Notes under the pieces: model-generated
Databases searched by the model: none
The model's input: only the letters and a program-made list of their open reading frames with translations
What the model was told of the DNA's origin: nothing
DNA from: an uncultured Allobosea sp.
Lineage (GTDB): Bacteria; Pseudomonadota; Alphaproteobacteria; Rhizobiales; Beijerinckiaceae
Assembly: GCF_945956895.1 (NCBI RefSeq)
Contig: NZ_CAMFJF010000021.1
Location: 1 to 61,000 of the forward strand
Direction of reading: 5' to 3'
DNA: 61,000 nucleotides
Translations under genes and position numbers: made by a program
Shown: positions 34,852-43,413 of the stretch, piece by piece
How positions within the stretch are numbered: the stretch's first letter is position 1
How the letters are laid out: every line of letters begins with the position of its first letter

Positions 34852-35559
34852 ATGTCCGAAGTCCCCGCCAAGCCGATCGACCTGTACTACTGGCCGACGC
34901 CGAACGGCTTCAAGATCACCATCATGCTCGAAGAGACCGGGCTGCCTTACACCATCGTTCCGGTGAATATCGGCAAGGGCGACCAGTTCAAGCCGGACTT
35001 CCTGGCGATCTCCCCGAACAACCGCATGCCGGCAATCGTTGATCCCAACGGGCCGGACGGCAAGCCGATCTCGATCTTCGAATCCGGCGCGATCCTGCAA
35101 TATCTCGGCCGAAAGACCGGAAAATTCTATCCGAAGGACGAGCGCAGCCGCGTCGAAGTCGACGAATGGCTGTTCTGGCAGATGGGTGGCTTCGGCCCGA
35201 TGCTCGGCCAGACCCATCATTTCCGCCTCTACGCGCCGGAGAAGGTGCCCTACGCGATCGAGCGCTACACCAACGAGGCTAACCGCCTCTACGGCGTGCT
35301 GAACAAGCGCCTCGAAGGCCGCGACTATATCTGCGGCGACTACTCGATCGCCGATATGGCCTGCATCGGCTGGGCCCGCGGCTGGGAGCGGCAGGGCCAG
35401 GACCTCAAGCAATTCCCGAATGTCGCGCGCTGGCTGGAGACGATGCTGGCGCGGCCTGCCGTGTTGCGCGGCATCAAGGTCGGCGAGGAACTGCGCAACC
35501 CCGCCGGTATCAGCACGCCCGAGGAGAAGGCGATCCTCTTCGGGCAGAAGGCGCGCTGA
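34852..35559 (+). CDS. Glutathione S-transferase family protein (YfcG/YghU, Nu-class-like)
   Basis: The protein has 235 residues. The N-terminal thioredoxin-fold domain has LYYWPTPNGFKITIMLEE, where the TPNGxK motif replaces the catalytic Ser/Tyr, as in Nu-class disulfide-bond oxidoreductases. ISPNNRMPAIVDP with the cis-Pro and IFESGAILQYLGRKTG, the gamma-glutamyl site, follow. The C-terminal helical domain contains YSIADMACIGWARGW. Nu-class members reduce disulfides using two glutathiones and act in oxidative stress. AAAGGAAG precedes the ATG. Monocistronic. Confidence 0.92.
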   Translation: MSEVPAKPIDLYYWPTPNGFKITIMLEETGLPYTIVPVNIGKGDQFKPDFLAISPNNRMPAIVDPNGPDGKPISIFESGAILQYLGRKTGKFYPKDERSRVEVDEWLFWQMGGFGPMLGQTHHFRLYAPEKVPYAIERYTNEANRLYGVLNKRLEGRDYICGDYSIADMACIGWARGWERQGQDLKQFPNVARWLETMLARPAVLRGIKVGEELRNPAGISTPEEKAILFGQKAR

Positions 35560-35583
35560 GCGCACACTGGCACCATGGGCACT

Positions 35584-35679
35584 GCGTCATGGTCGGGCTT
35601 GTCCCGACCATCCACGTCTTCGCTGGTCGGGTCTGGTGTTCAAGACGTGGATGCTCGCCACAAGGGCGAGCATGACGTC
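35584..35679. repeat. Palindromic intergenic repeat, family A variant
   Basis: GCGTCATGGTCGGGCTTGTC and GGGCGAGCATGACGTC frame the element. ATCCACGTCTT and AAGACGTGGAT are perfect complements inside. It separates the glutathione transferase from the convergent DUF2147 gene. Confidence 0.7.
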
Positions 35680-35684
35680 GAGCC

Positions 35685-36071
35685 TCAATTCATCCGGTTC
35701 CATTTCACCGAGCGGCAGATCAACCCGCCCATGACGCAGCCGGCGGTGGTCAGCGTGCTGCCCGAGAGCGTCATCGTGCCCGAATAGGTCTTGCCATCCT
35801 CGGGGTTGAAGGCGCTGCCGCTCCACTTGTTCGCGCCGTTCGGCTTCATGTCGTAGAAGATGCGCTGGCCGACCTTGGCCGGGCCTTTCTCGTCCTTGAG
35901 CCAGGACAGCGAGCCGCAGAGCGCGTCGCCGCATTTCGTGAAGCGTACGCGCGAGGCGCCGGTGTCGCGCTCCCAGGTGCCGACGGCTTCCTGTGCCGCC
36001 GCGCCCGCGACGCTCGCCAGCAGTCCGAGCGCGGCGAAGGCCGCAAGCTTCGATCCGGTTCCGTGATGCAT
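35685..36071 (-). CDS. DUF2147 secreted protein
   Basis: The protein has 128 residues. A signal peptide (about 1-27, ending AGAAAQ) leads into EAVGTWERDTGASRVRFTKCG and the DUF2147 core: LCGSLSWLKDEKGPAKVGQRIFYDMKPN, WSGSAFNPEDGKTYSGTMTLSG and AGCVMGGLICRSVKW. The paired Cys in LTTAGCVMGGLIC are usual in the family. These lipocalin-like periplasmic proteins have no agreed role. GGGAGGA stands five bases before the ATG at 36071. A TGGTTCA/TGAACCA palindrome lies 33 bases upstream. Confidence 0.88.
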   Translation of the reverse strand: MHHGTGSKLAAFAALGLLASVAGAAAQEAVGTWERDTGASRVRFTKCGDALCGSLSWLKDEKGPAKVGQRIFYDMKPNGANKWSGSAFNPEDGKTYSGTMTLSGSTLTTAGCVMGGLICRSVKWNRMN

Positions 36072-36425
36072 CCGATCCTCCCGTATTCGACCAGCTATGT
36101 CTGCATGGTTCAGATATGAACCATATCCGGGATTGGGTCGGCCTCCAAACTGCCGCAACGGAAGAGGTTTCCGCCGCTTCCGCTTCGCAAGGTGAATCCA
36201 TCCTCAATGCATGGCGAGCTGACGTAAGATCAGGGGGTTGTAATCATTGCGATTTTCGCGATTCCGAGATGAATCCTTCGTTGATTTAACCGGGTGATTA
36301 CGTCTCGTTGAGACTCGGTTCATCTCGAAATTTAGGGAGCATTTTAAAGATCGGATCCACTCTCGCACCCATCGACCGGGGCCTTCGGACGGGTGGCCGG
36401 TGCAACGACAAGAGGGTGGTTTGTC
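36072..36425. other. Intergenic region between divergent DUF2147 and Sel1-like genes
   Basis: This 354-base gap is lower in GC than its surroundings, especially 36230-36350. It should hold promoters for both divergent genes. I see two inverted repeats (36105-36124 and 36302-36314) and no credible gene. Confidence 0.5.
36105..36124. promoter_or_regulatory. Perfect inverted repeat upstream of DUF2147 gene, operator-like
   Basis: ATGGTTCA and TGAACCAT are perfect 8-bp complements around GATA. The site lies 33-53 bases before the DUF2147 start, a typical operator distance. Its layout resembles the CATGGTCA/TGACCATG site in front of metC. Confidence 0.45.
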
Positions 36426-36695
36426 ATGGCACGCATGGAGATGAGCGCTGTTCCCGCTTCGCTGGTGATCCCGGCGGAAGTGTCGGCGGAAGCCTATTAC
36501 GAACTCGGCCTGATGCATGCTTCGGGGCGGGCAGGGGCCGTCGATCTGGTCAAGGCGCAGATGTGGTTCAACGTCGCCTTTGCCCGCGGTTGCGCCCGGG
36601 CCGCGGTGCATCGTCAGGAACTGGCGCTCGAAATGAAGCGCGACGAGATCGCTTTGGCGCTGCGTGAGGCGCGCGCCTTTCTGACGCGGCACTGA
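36426..36695 (+). CDS. Small Sel1-repeat-like protein
   Basis: The 89-residue protein holds about one and a half Sel1/TPR-like helical repeats: AYYELGLMHASGRAGAVDLVKAQMWFNVAFARG, where ELGLMxASGxxG...DLVxAxxWFxxA is the Sel1 pattern. A basic helix with EMKRDEIALALREARAFL ends it. Without a signal peptide it is likely cytoplasmic and binds another protein. The ATG at 36426 was preferred over one at 36393, giving a start close to the repeat. Monocistronic. Confidence 0.8.
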   Translation: MARMEMSAVPASLVIPAEVSAEAYYELGLMHASGRAGAVDLVKAQMWFNVAFARGCARAAVHRQELALEMKRDEIALALREARAFLTRH

Positions 36696-36738
36696 AGCTG
36701 CGCTCGGGATCTGGAAGCTGGCGCCCCTGCGGCGCTGT

Positions 36739-36873
36739 TCAGAATGCCCCGATGCCGCCTGAGGGCGGGGGCTGGTTGCCCCTGCGATCCCCGGTGATGG
36801 AAGCGGGCGTTACGGACAAGATTTCACAAAGCAGCGCCAGGCAGCTGGCGAAGGCGAGACCAATGAGCAGCAT
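36739..36873 (-). CDS. 44-residue single-pass membrane protein, unknown
   Basis: A short open frame begins with ATG at 36873, with AAGGAG seven bases upstream. The product starts with a hydrophobic helix (LLIGLAFASCLALLCEIL) and ends in a Gly/Pro-rich hydrophilic tail (GNQPPPSGGIGAF). It lies in the 342-base gap between the Sel1-like gene and ndk, on the opposite strand. The ribosome-binding site and the sharp hydrophobic-to-hydrophilic division support it as a real small protein. It has no recognised family. Confidence 0.55.
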   Translation of the reverse strand: MLLIGLAFASCLALLCEILSVTPASITGDRRGNQPPPSGGIGAF

Positions 36874-36964
36874 AGGCAGGCTCCTTGTCGTCAACGCCTC
36901 AATCTAACATCGACTTGATCTGCCGGTTTATCGATTCTGGGCATGACGGCCCTGCGCACGAGCC

Positions 36965-36993
36965 TTGTGGGGTGCGAAGGCGGCAGCTATAAG
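36965..36993 (+). promoter_or_regulatory. Sigma-70-type promoter for ndk
   Basis: TTGTGG at 36965-36970 and TATAAG at 36988-36993 are separated by exactly 17 bases, with a leader of about 38 bases to the ndk ATG. The arrangement fits the alphaproteobacterial housekeeping consensus. Confidence 0.6.
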
Positions 36994-37037
36994 CGCGCCG
37001 CATTTCCCTTTTCCGTACCCCTTCCAAGGATCGATCG

Positions 37038-37460
37038 ATGGCTGTCCAGCGTACCTTCTCCATTCTCAAGCCCGACGCGACGAAGCGCAACCTCACCGGC
37101 GCGGTCAACGCGGTCTTCGAGAAGGCTGGCCTGCGCATCGTCGCGCAGAAGCGCATCCAGATGACCAAGGCCCAGGCCGAGACCTTCTATGCCGTGCACG
37201 CGGCTCGTCCGTTCTTCGGCGAGCTCGTCGAGTTCATGACCTCCGGCCCGGTCGTCGTGCAGGTCCTGGAAGGCGAGGACGCCATCGCCAAGCACCGCGA
37301 AGTGATGGGCGCCACCAACCCGGCCAACGCTGCCGAGGGCACCGTCCGCAAGCTCTTCGCCCTCTCGGTCGGCGAGAACACCGTGCATGGTTCGGACGCT
37401 CCGGAGACCGCCGCGATCGAGATCGCGCAGTTCTTCTCGGGCAACGAGATCGTCGGCTGA
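37038..37460 (+). CDS. ndk: Nucleoside diphosphate kinase
   Basis: The 140-residue protein matches Ndk length exactly. It has [58 protein letters not shown], and the phospho-histidine His117 in [13 protein letters not shown]. It balances nucleoside triphosphate pools by ping-pong phosphate transfer. AAGGATCG precedes the ATG, a promoter lies at 36965-36993 and an intrinsic terminator at 37485-37520, so the gene is a complete single-gene unit. Confidence 0.98.
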   Translation: MAVQRTFSILKPDATKRNLTGAVNAVFEKAGLRIVAQKRIQMTKAQAETFYAVHAARPFFGELVEFMTSGPVVVQVLEGEDAIAKHREVMGATNPANAAEGTVRKLFALSVGENTVHGSDAPETAAIEIAQFFSGNEIVG

Positions 37461-37484
37461 TTTCAGCCATCTGCTGAACAAGCG

Positions 37485-37520
37485 AAAGGCGGGCCGGTTT
37501 CCGGCCCGCCTTTTCTTTTT
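37485..37520 (+). terminator. Strong rho-independent terminator after ndk
   Basis: GGCGGGCCGG and CCGGCCCGCC form a perfect 10-bp GC stem with a TTT loop, flanked by AAA and followed by TTTTCTTTTT. It ends the ndk transcript 25 bases after the stop codon. Confidence 0.93.
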
Positions 37521-37573
37521 GCGGATTACCTGGCCGCGGCAGGGGGATGTTCCCGCCGCGGCGTTGCTGCTCC

Positions 37574-38416
37574 TCAGAGCCCGAAGGAGTAGTTCGTTCC
37601 CGTATCGAACGAATAGCTCGCCGACAGGCCGAAGGTGAACGAATCGCGGGAGCCGAACGGCCTGACGATTGCGGAGCGCGTGGCGTCGCCCACGAGGCGC
37701 TTGTACTCGACATAGGCCGTGGTCTTGAGCTGGTCAGACCAGTTATAGGTCACCTGCGCCAGGGCGCCATAGCTGTGCACGCCGGCATTGAAACGCTGCA
37801 GCAGGCCGCCCGTGCCGGGCATCGCGCCGCCGGTACCGAAATAGGTCCGGATATAGTCGGCAGAGGCGATCCGCATGCGCGGGCCGATGCCGAGCGTCCA
37901 GGTGCCGACGGTCGAGAAGGCGTCGAGCTTGAAGTCGGCGACGACGCCGTCATGCGCGACGATGCCACGCCGCACGTCGACGCGGCCGCGCAGCCAGGAG
38001 GTTGGGTAGAACTCGACGAAGCCGCCGGCTTCGGCGCCGAATTTGGTTGCGGGCACCGCGACGAGGGCCGGGTTGACCTTGGCGCTACGCTTCCAGAGCA
38101 GGTCGCCCGAGAAGCCGATGCGCCAGCCCTGGCCCGAGAAGACGCCGATGCTGAGCATCGCGTCATCCTCGGCGCTCCACCAGGTGCTCTTCAGGCCCTT
38201 GCCGAGCGAGATGATCGGGCGCGCCCGGAAAACGTAATCGTCCGAGCCCGTATAATCGGGTTGATAGCGCACGCCGGCGCCCAGCGTGAGGTACCAGTTC
38301 TGAGCCGGCTGGGGCGAGGTCAGGGTCGAGTAATCCCGCGACTGGGCCTGGGCTTGGCCGGGCAGAGACAGGACGAGGCAGGTCGCAAGACCGGCCAGAT
38401 ACGCAACGCAACGCAT
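37574..38416 (-). CDS. MipA/OmpV family outer-membrane protein
   Basis: The protein has 280 residues. A signal peptide (1 to about 25, ending PGQAQAQ) is followed by alternating beta-strand sequence. WYLTLGAGVRYQPDYTGSDDYVFRARPIISLGK at the start of the mature part is the MipA/OmpV hallmark. The C-terminal strand ends TNYSFGL, close to the aromatic-ended signature of outer-membrane barrels. MipA was named as a scaffold for murein synthesis in E. coli, but most homologues are of unknown role. The ATG at 38416 has GGAG upstream. Convergent with ndk. Confidence 0.92.
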   Translation of the reverse strand: MRCVAYLAGLATCLVLSLPGQAQAQSRDYSTLTSPQPAQNWYLTLGAGVRYQPDYTGSDDYVFRARPIISLGKGLKSTWWSAEDDAMLSIGVFSGQGWRIGFSGDLLWKRSAKVNPALVAVPATKFGAEAGGFVEFYPTSWLRGRVDVRRGIVAHDGVVADFKLDAFSTVGTWTLGIGPRMRIASADYIRTYFGTGGAMPGTGGLLQRFNAGVHSYGALAQVTYNWSDQLKTTAYVEYKRLVGDATRSAIVRPFGSRDSFTFGLSASYSFDTGTNYSFGL

Positions 38417-38612
38417 GATCCAGAACTCCGACGCAATGGCGTCTTCGATAGGCGATGCCCGCAATCTGGCGGACGAGGTTTAATGCGCGGTTAAGGTTCC
38501 CATTTCGTTATCTTCTGCGTTTTCAAGCGGTTGATCTCCCGAATCTTTTGCTCGGTGCAAGGGAGCGGGCAAAGGCTGCGTCTGGGAAACGGCGCATCCG
38601 GCTGCGCCGGTT

Positions 38613-38945
38613 TCAGCGACCAGGGAGAACTTCGGCCTCGGTTGGGGAGCCCTCGGGGTCGATGAATTCGAGGATCGCCTGCGAGAAAGCCAGTATGGCG
38701 GCTTCCCGATTCTCCCTGCACATCGCCCGCGCGATATGGATGAAGTCGTCCGGGACGATCTGAGCCACGACCCTGGAGTTGCCGCGCCCCGACGCAATTG
38801 CGCCGCTGACGGTCAGGCCGCTTCTCCTGGCACCGTCGGGGTGTCTTCCGACCCACGCGCCATGGTCAATTCGAACCTTGCCTTCGTACTGCCAACGGCC
38901 GCCACCTTGCAGGGGCGCCCGCCACAGCTGGCTGTGTTCGCTCAT
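38613..38945 (-). CDS. Hypothetical protein, 110 residues
   Basis: The product begins MSEHSQLWRAPLQGGGRWQYEGKVRIDHG and has a mixed, soluble composition with no signal or membrane segment. The middle reads SRVVAQIVPDDFIHIARAMCRENREAAILAF, a likely helix-rich part, and the end is acidic-to-basic. AAGGTG stands shortly before the ATG, and the frame keeps high third-position GC. I do not recognise the family. A tiny frame (38942-39004) overlaps its start by four bases and could be a coupled leader. Confidence 0.6.
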   Translation of the reverse strand: MSEHSQLWRAPLQGGGRWQYEGKVRIDHGAWVGRHPDGARRSGLTVSGAIASGRGNSRVVAQIVPDDFIHIARAMCRENREAAILAFSQAILEFIDPEGSPTEAEVLPGR

Positions 38946-39163
38946 GATTTCACCTTCGGCTTTGGTCCGGTCACCTCATGAAGCAGTTCAGCGACGAAAG
39001 CCATATCGGCGCCGGAAACGTGCCGTTGCCGGCTCAGGCGGCCGAGGAGGGCGAGATGAGAACCCGCGGCTGATCGCTTCGAATACCGCGCGTTAATCGA
39101 TGGCGGGGAGAATGATCGCGCGGCCAGAGACGTCGGCCGAAGGAGTTCTCAGGAGGGACGGCG

Positions 39164-39244
39164 ATGATGGAATTGGCGATCCTCTGGTTACTCTGTGCGG
39201 CCGTGTTCCTGGAGTTGGCGGAGCGCGCCCCCGAGGTCGACTAG
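39164..39244 (+). CDS. 26-residue hydrophobic micro-protein or leader peptide
   Basis: A very short frame starts at an ATG with a near-perfect AGGAGG seven bases upstream. The product MMELAILWLLCAAVFLELAE... is one hydrophobic helix with an acidic end (APEVD). Its ribosome-binding site is among the strongest in the window. It is either a tiny membrane protein or a leader peptide for the secreted-protein gene 176 bases downstream. Confidence 0.45.
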   Translation: MMELAILWLLCAAVFLELAERAPEVD

Positions 39245-39420
39245 CCGTCGCCCAGGATCGGCCGGGCCGCCTGTATGTTGCGGCAGGCGCACCGCCCATG
39301 AAATCGGCTGTCCTGCCGCTGCAGACCTCTTGACCTGCGGCCCGCTCTATGGCCATGCCGGAGCACGGGCTCGGCATCGTGATCTTCGCTGCGCTCCGTT
39401 CTCGAAGGGCAGGCGGAATC

Positions 39421-39783
39421 ATGAAGATGCGGCGGATGGGTGCGGTCGTTCTGGCCGGTGGACTGTCGATTCTGGCGAGCGTCTCGGCCTATGCCGCGAG
39501 CAGCTCGACGACCTTGCCGCCGCCGGACCCGACGGCGAAGAACCTCACCCCCTACATGATCCAGCTGCGCGCCTTCGATGCCTGCCTCGTCACGCAGTCG
39601 CAATTGATGGGCACGACGCGTGAAGCGGTCCACACCCCCTGCAGCTGCTACGCCAAGGGCACGGTCAACGCGATGACCAAGGACGAGATCCAGGCCTTCC
39701 GCGACACCGGCTATTTCAACGACACGGCCCGCCAGAAGGGCCTGCAGTTCATCGATCAGTGCAAGCTGAAGCGCCCGTTCTGA
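39421..39783 (+). CDS. Small secreted cysteine-containing protein, unknown
   Basis: The 120-residue protein has a basic start (MKMRRMG) and a hydrophobic core, with likely signal cleavage after SAYA. The mature part carries AFDACLVTQSQL, TPCSCYAKGTVNAMTK and a final DQCKLKRPF. Four Cys (CxC plus two others) are probably disulfide-bonded in the periplasm. The order resembles small Hyphomicrobiales proteins without assigned function. The ATG at 39421 was chosen as the signal peptide begins there. Confidence 0.78.
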   Translation: MKMRRMGAVVLAGGLSILASVSAYAASSSTTLPPPDPTAKNLTPYMIQLRAFDACLVTQSQLMGTTREAVHTPCSCYAKGTVNAMTKDEIQAFRDTGYFNDTARQKGLQFIDQCKLKRPF

Positions 39784-39821
39784 GCGGCGCGCCGGCTTTC
39801 TCACTCTCGTAAAATACGCGG

Positions 39822-39912
39822 GTCATCCCGGGCGACCGGGGGGGACCCGGGGCCCATGCCCGAAGCCTTCCGGCATGGATCCCGAGTCTTCGCTTTGCTG
39901 CGCCGGGATGAG
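39822..39912. repeat. Palindromic intergenic repeat, family B, degenerate
   Basis: GTCATCCCGGGCGACCGG at the left and GCGCCGGGATGA at the right. The central GCATGGATCCCG is present, while its left partner (GGCCCATGCC) has changed. It is the most diverged family B copy here and lies between a small secreted-protein gene and the YafY-type regulator. Confidence 0.65.
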
Positions 39913-40083
39913 CCTTTCGTATGCCGGCGATGCTTTCGCCTCTGGCCTTGCTGCTGACAGACTCCTGACAGAAGCTGTCAGCGCGGTTGAGCCATTCTGC
40001 CGCAGGTCCAATCCTCGCCCGTTCGATCGTTCCGGTCGAACGGCATGGCTATTGGACCGGGAGACGAGTGGGGAGACGCCGCC

Positions 40084-40884
40084 GTGCAGCGCGCTGAACG
40101 ATTGCTCGACATGATCCAGAGCCTGCGTCGCCGCAGGCGCCCCGTGACTGCCGAGACGCTGGCCTCCGAGCTCGACGTCTCCGTGCGCACGGTTTATCGC
40201 GACATCGGCGCGCTGGTGCGTCAGGGCGTGCCCGTGCGCGGCGAGGCCGGCATCGGCTATGTGCTCGATGCAGGTTTCGACCTGCCGCCGCTGATGTTGT
40301 CACCTGACGAGATCGAAGCCGTGCTGGTCGGCATGCGCTGGCTGAGCGAGCGGGCCGACCCCGTGCTCGCGCGTGCCGCCGAGGATGTCGTCAGCAAGGT
40401 GGCGGCGGTGCTGCCGCCGCATCTGCGGCCGATCCTGCTCGATGGCGCCTTGTTCGCGGCGTCCCATCCCGGGGATGTGCAGGCCGATCAGGTCGATGTC
40501 GCGGCCGTGCGCGCTGCCATCCGCAACGGCCGCAAGCTCTCGATCCACTACAGCGACGAGAGCGGCCATGCCACGCAGCGCATGATCTGGCCGATCGGCA
40601 TGACCTTCTACGAGCGCGTCCGTATCGTCATCGCCTGGTGCGAGCTCCGGCAGGCTTTCCGCCATTTCCGCACCGACCGCCTGACGGGCCTCGTCGCGCT
40701 GGAGGAGCGCTATCCCGCCCGCCGAGCCGATCTCTTCCGCCGCTGGCAGAAGGAGGAAGAGCGCGCGAAGGAGGAGTGGGAGCGCTGCAAGCGCGAGGGC
40801 GATGCCGCTGCTCAGCCGCGGATGACGGCGCCGCCTTCGAGCTTGGCACGACCGGAGGCGACCTCCGCCAGAGCCGCCGGATAG
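40084..40884 (+). CDS. YafY-type transcriptional regulator (HTH_11 plus WYL-like ligand domain)
   Basis: The protein has 266 residues. The N-terminal helix-turn-helix is RLLDMIQSLRRRRRPVTAETLASELDVSVRTVYRDIGAL, followed by a wing with GIGYVLD. The WYL-type effector domain is near 150-210 (KLSIHYSDESGHATQRMIWPIGM ... RIVIAWCELRQAFRHFRTDR). A charged tail of about 45 residues (KEEERAKEEWERCKREG) is unusual. I chose the GTG at 40084, with GGGAG upstream. Its last 73 bases overlap the end of the convergent purN. Target genes are unknown. Confidence 0.88.
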   Translation: MQRAERLLDMIQSLRRRRRPVTAETLASELDVSVRTVYRDIGALVRQGVPVRGEAGIGYVLDAGFDLPPLMLSPDEIEAVLVGMRWLSERADPVLARAAEDVVSKVAAVLPPHLRPILLDGALFAASHPGDVQADQVDVAAVRAAIRNGRKLSIHYSDESGHATQRMIWPIGMTFYERVRIVIAWCELRQAFRHFRTDRLTGLVALEERYPARRADLFRRWQKEEERAKEEWERCKREGDAAAQPRMTAPPSSLARPEATSARAAG

Positions 40885-41431
40885 AGCTTGTGCTCTTCGA
40901 CGAGGACGCGCTTCGCCAGCGTCTCCTCGTCATCGCCGGGCAGGACCGGCACCTTCGCTTGCAGGATCACCGGGCCGGCATCGAGCTCCGGCACGACGAA
41001 ATGCACCGAGCAGCCATGCTCGGCAACGCCCGCTTCCAGCGCCTGACGGTGCGTATGCGTGCCCTTGAACAACGGCAGCAGCGAGGGGTGGATATTGATC
41101 ATCCGCCCTTCCCAGCGCGCCACGAACCAGGGCGTCAGGATGCGCATGAAGCCGGCGAGCACGAGCAGGTCGATCTGGTTGACCCGCAGCACCTCGTCCA
41201 CCGCCCGCTCGAAGGCTTCGCGATCCCTACCGAAGGGGCGATGGTCGACTGTCGCCGTGGCGATGCCGAAACCGCGCGCCCGGTCGAGCCCGACGACATC
41301 GGGAATGTTCGAGATGACCAGCGCGATCTGCGCCGGATAGCCCGGCGCCTGTGCCGCTTCCGCCAGCGAGACCATGTTGGAGCCGCGCCCGGAAATCAGC
41401 ACCCCGACGCGCTTGCGGGGAGGGATGGCGC

Positions 41432-41435
<4 letters not shown>
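40812..41435 (-). CDS. purN: Phosphoribosylglycinamide formyltransferase
   Basis: The 207-residue protein has [16 protein letters not shown] at the start (the GRGSN phosphate loop) and [30 protein letters not shown] with the catalytic Asn and His. [18 protein letters not shown] carries the catalytic Asp. It adds the formyl group from formyl-tetrahydrofolate to GAR in purine synthesis. Its ATG overlaps the purM stop codon by four bases, so the two are translationally coupled. The 3' end overlaps the convergent YafY-type gene by 73 bases. Confidence 0.97.
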
Positions 41436-42505
<1,070 letters not shown>

Positions 42506-42536
42506 TGCGTTTCGCCTTCCTTGCGTGCTCGCGGGA

Positions 42537-42565
42537 GCGATAGGCAAGCGCGCCCGCCGTGGCAA
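42537..42565 (-). promoter_or_regulatory. Candidate promoter for purM-purN
   Basis: Read on the minus strand, TTGCCA (42565-42560) and TATCGC (42542-42537) are separated by 17 bases. Transcription would start about 25 bases before the purM ATG. I see no purine-repressor-type palindrome here. Confidence 0.45.
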
Positions 42566-42606
42566 GGCGTTTGGGCGGTTTTATCGACTTCTCACCAACC
42601 TGCGCC

Positions 42607-42718
42607 GTCATCCCGGACGCAGCGAAGCGAAGACCCGGGATCCATGCCTGAGCGTTGTCGAAAGAGGTTCGGGCATGGATCCCGGATCAGCGCGGCTTCG
42701 CCGCTTGTCCGGGATGAC
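42607..42718. repeat. Palindromic intergenic repeat, family B
   Basis: GTCATCCCGGACGCAGCGAA begins and CGCTTGTCCGGGATGAC ends the element; inside, GGGATCCATGCCTGA pairs with GGGCATGGATCCC. It is a full-length copy between the divergent purM and CDP-alcohol phosphatidyltransferase genes. Confidence 0.8.
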
Positions 42719-42789
42719 CGCGCCGGAAAGTGAAATTGTGGCGCCCGCACCTCTGGCGTCGTGTCCTGCATTGGGCAAAGCTCTCCGCC

Positions 42790-43320
42790 ATGACGATCCC
42801 CAACCTGATCACCATCGGCCGCCTGTTTCTGGTGCCGTTGGTCATCGTCATGATCGTCGGTGCGAACTGGGATGCGGCCTTCATCCTCTTCGTCGTTGCC
42901 GGCATCTCGGATGCCGTCGACGGGTTCCTCGCCAAGCGCTGCGGCATGGCGAGCGAGCTGGGAGCATGGCTCGATCCCGTGGCCGACAAGGCCCTGATCG
43001 TCTCGATCTACATCACGCTCGCCGTCGTCGGCGCGGTCCCGGTCTGGCTCGTCGTGCTCGTCGTCGCGCGCGACCTGATGATCGTCGCGGCCGTGATCCT
43101 GTCCTGGCTGCTCGACAAGCCGCTGACGATCGCGCCGATCGTCGTCAGCAAGCTCAACACCGCCGCGCAGATCGGCTTCGCCGCGCTGGCTTTGGGTTCG
43201 CGCGCCTTCGGCATCGAACTTGGCTCCGTCGCGCTGGCCTGTGAACTCCTCGTCGCTCTGTTGACGGTCGCCTCGATGACGGCCTATCTCGCCTTCTGGC
43301 TGCGCCATATGGCAGGTTGA
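42790..43320 (+). CDS. CDP-alcohol phosphatidyltransferase family protein (PgsA-like)
   Basis: The 176-residue membrane protein begins MTIPNLITIGRLFLVPLVI, as PgsA homologues do. The family signature is nearly complete in DAVDGFLAKRCGMASELGAW plus LDPVADK. The usual Arg of DGxxAR is Lys, but the DG...G...D...D ligand set is intact. About five to six helices follow. It likely transfers a phosphatidyl or related group to an alcohol such as glycerol 3-phosphate. It precedes the AI-2E-family gene in the same direction by 93 bases. Confidence 0.9.
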   Translation: MTIPNLITIGRLFLVPLVIVMIVGANWDAAFILFVVAGISDAVDGFLAKRCGMASELGAWLDPVADKALIVSIYITLAVVGAVPVWLVVLVVARDLMIVAAVILSWLLDKPLTIAPIVVSKLNTAAQIGFAALALGSRAFGIELGSVALACELLVALLTVASMTAYLAFWLRHMAG

Positions 43321-43413
43321 CAGGACTTTATCGGCCATTGCGGCTTGGAGTCGCGGGGCCTGATGCACATCTGACAGGTCCTGCCGGCCGTGAGACGCGA
43401 GAGAGGCTGATCG

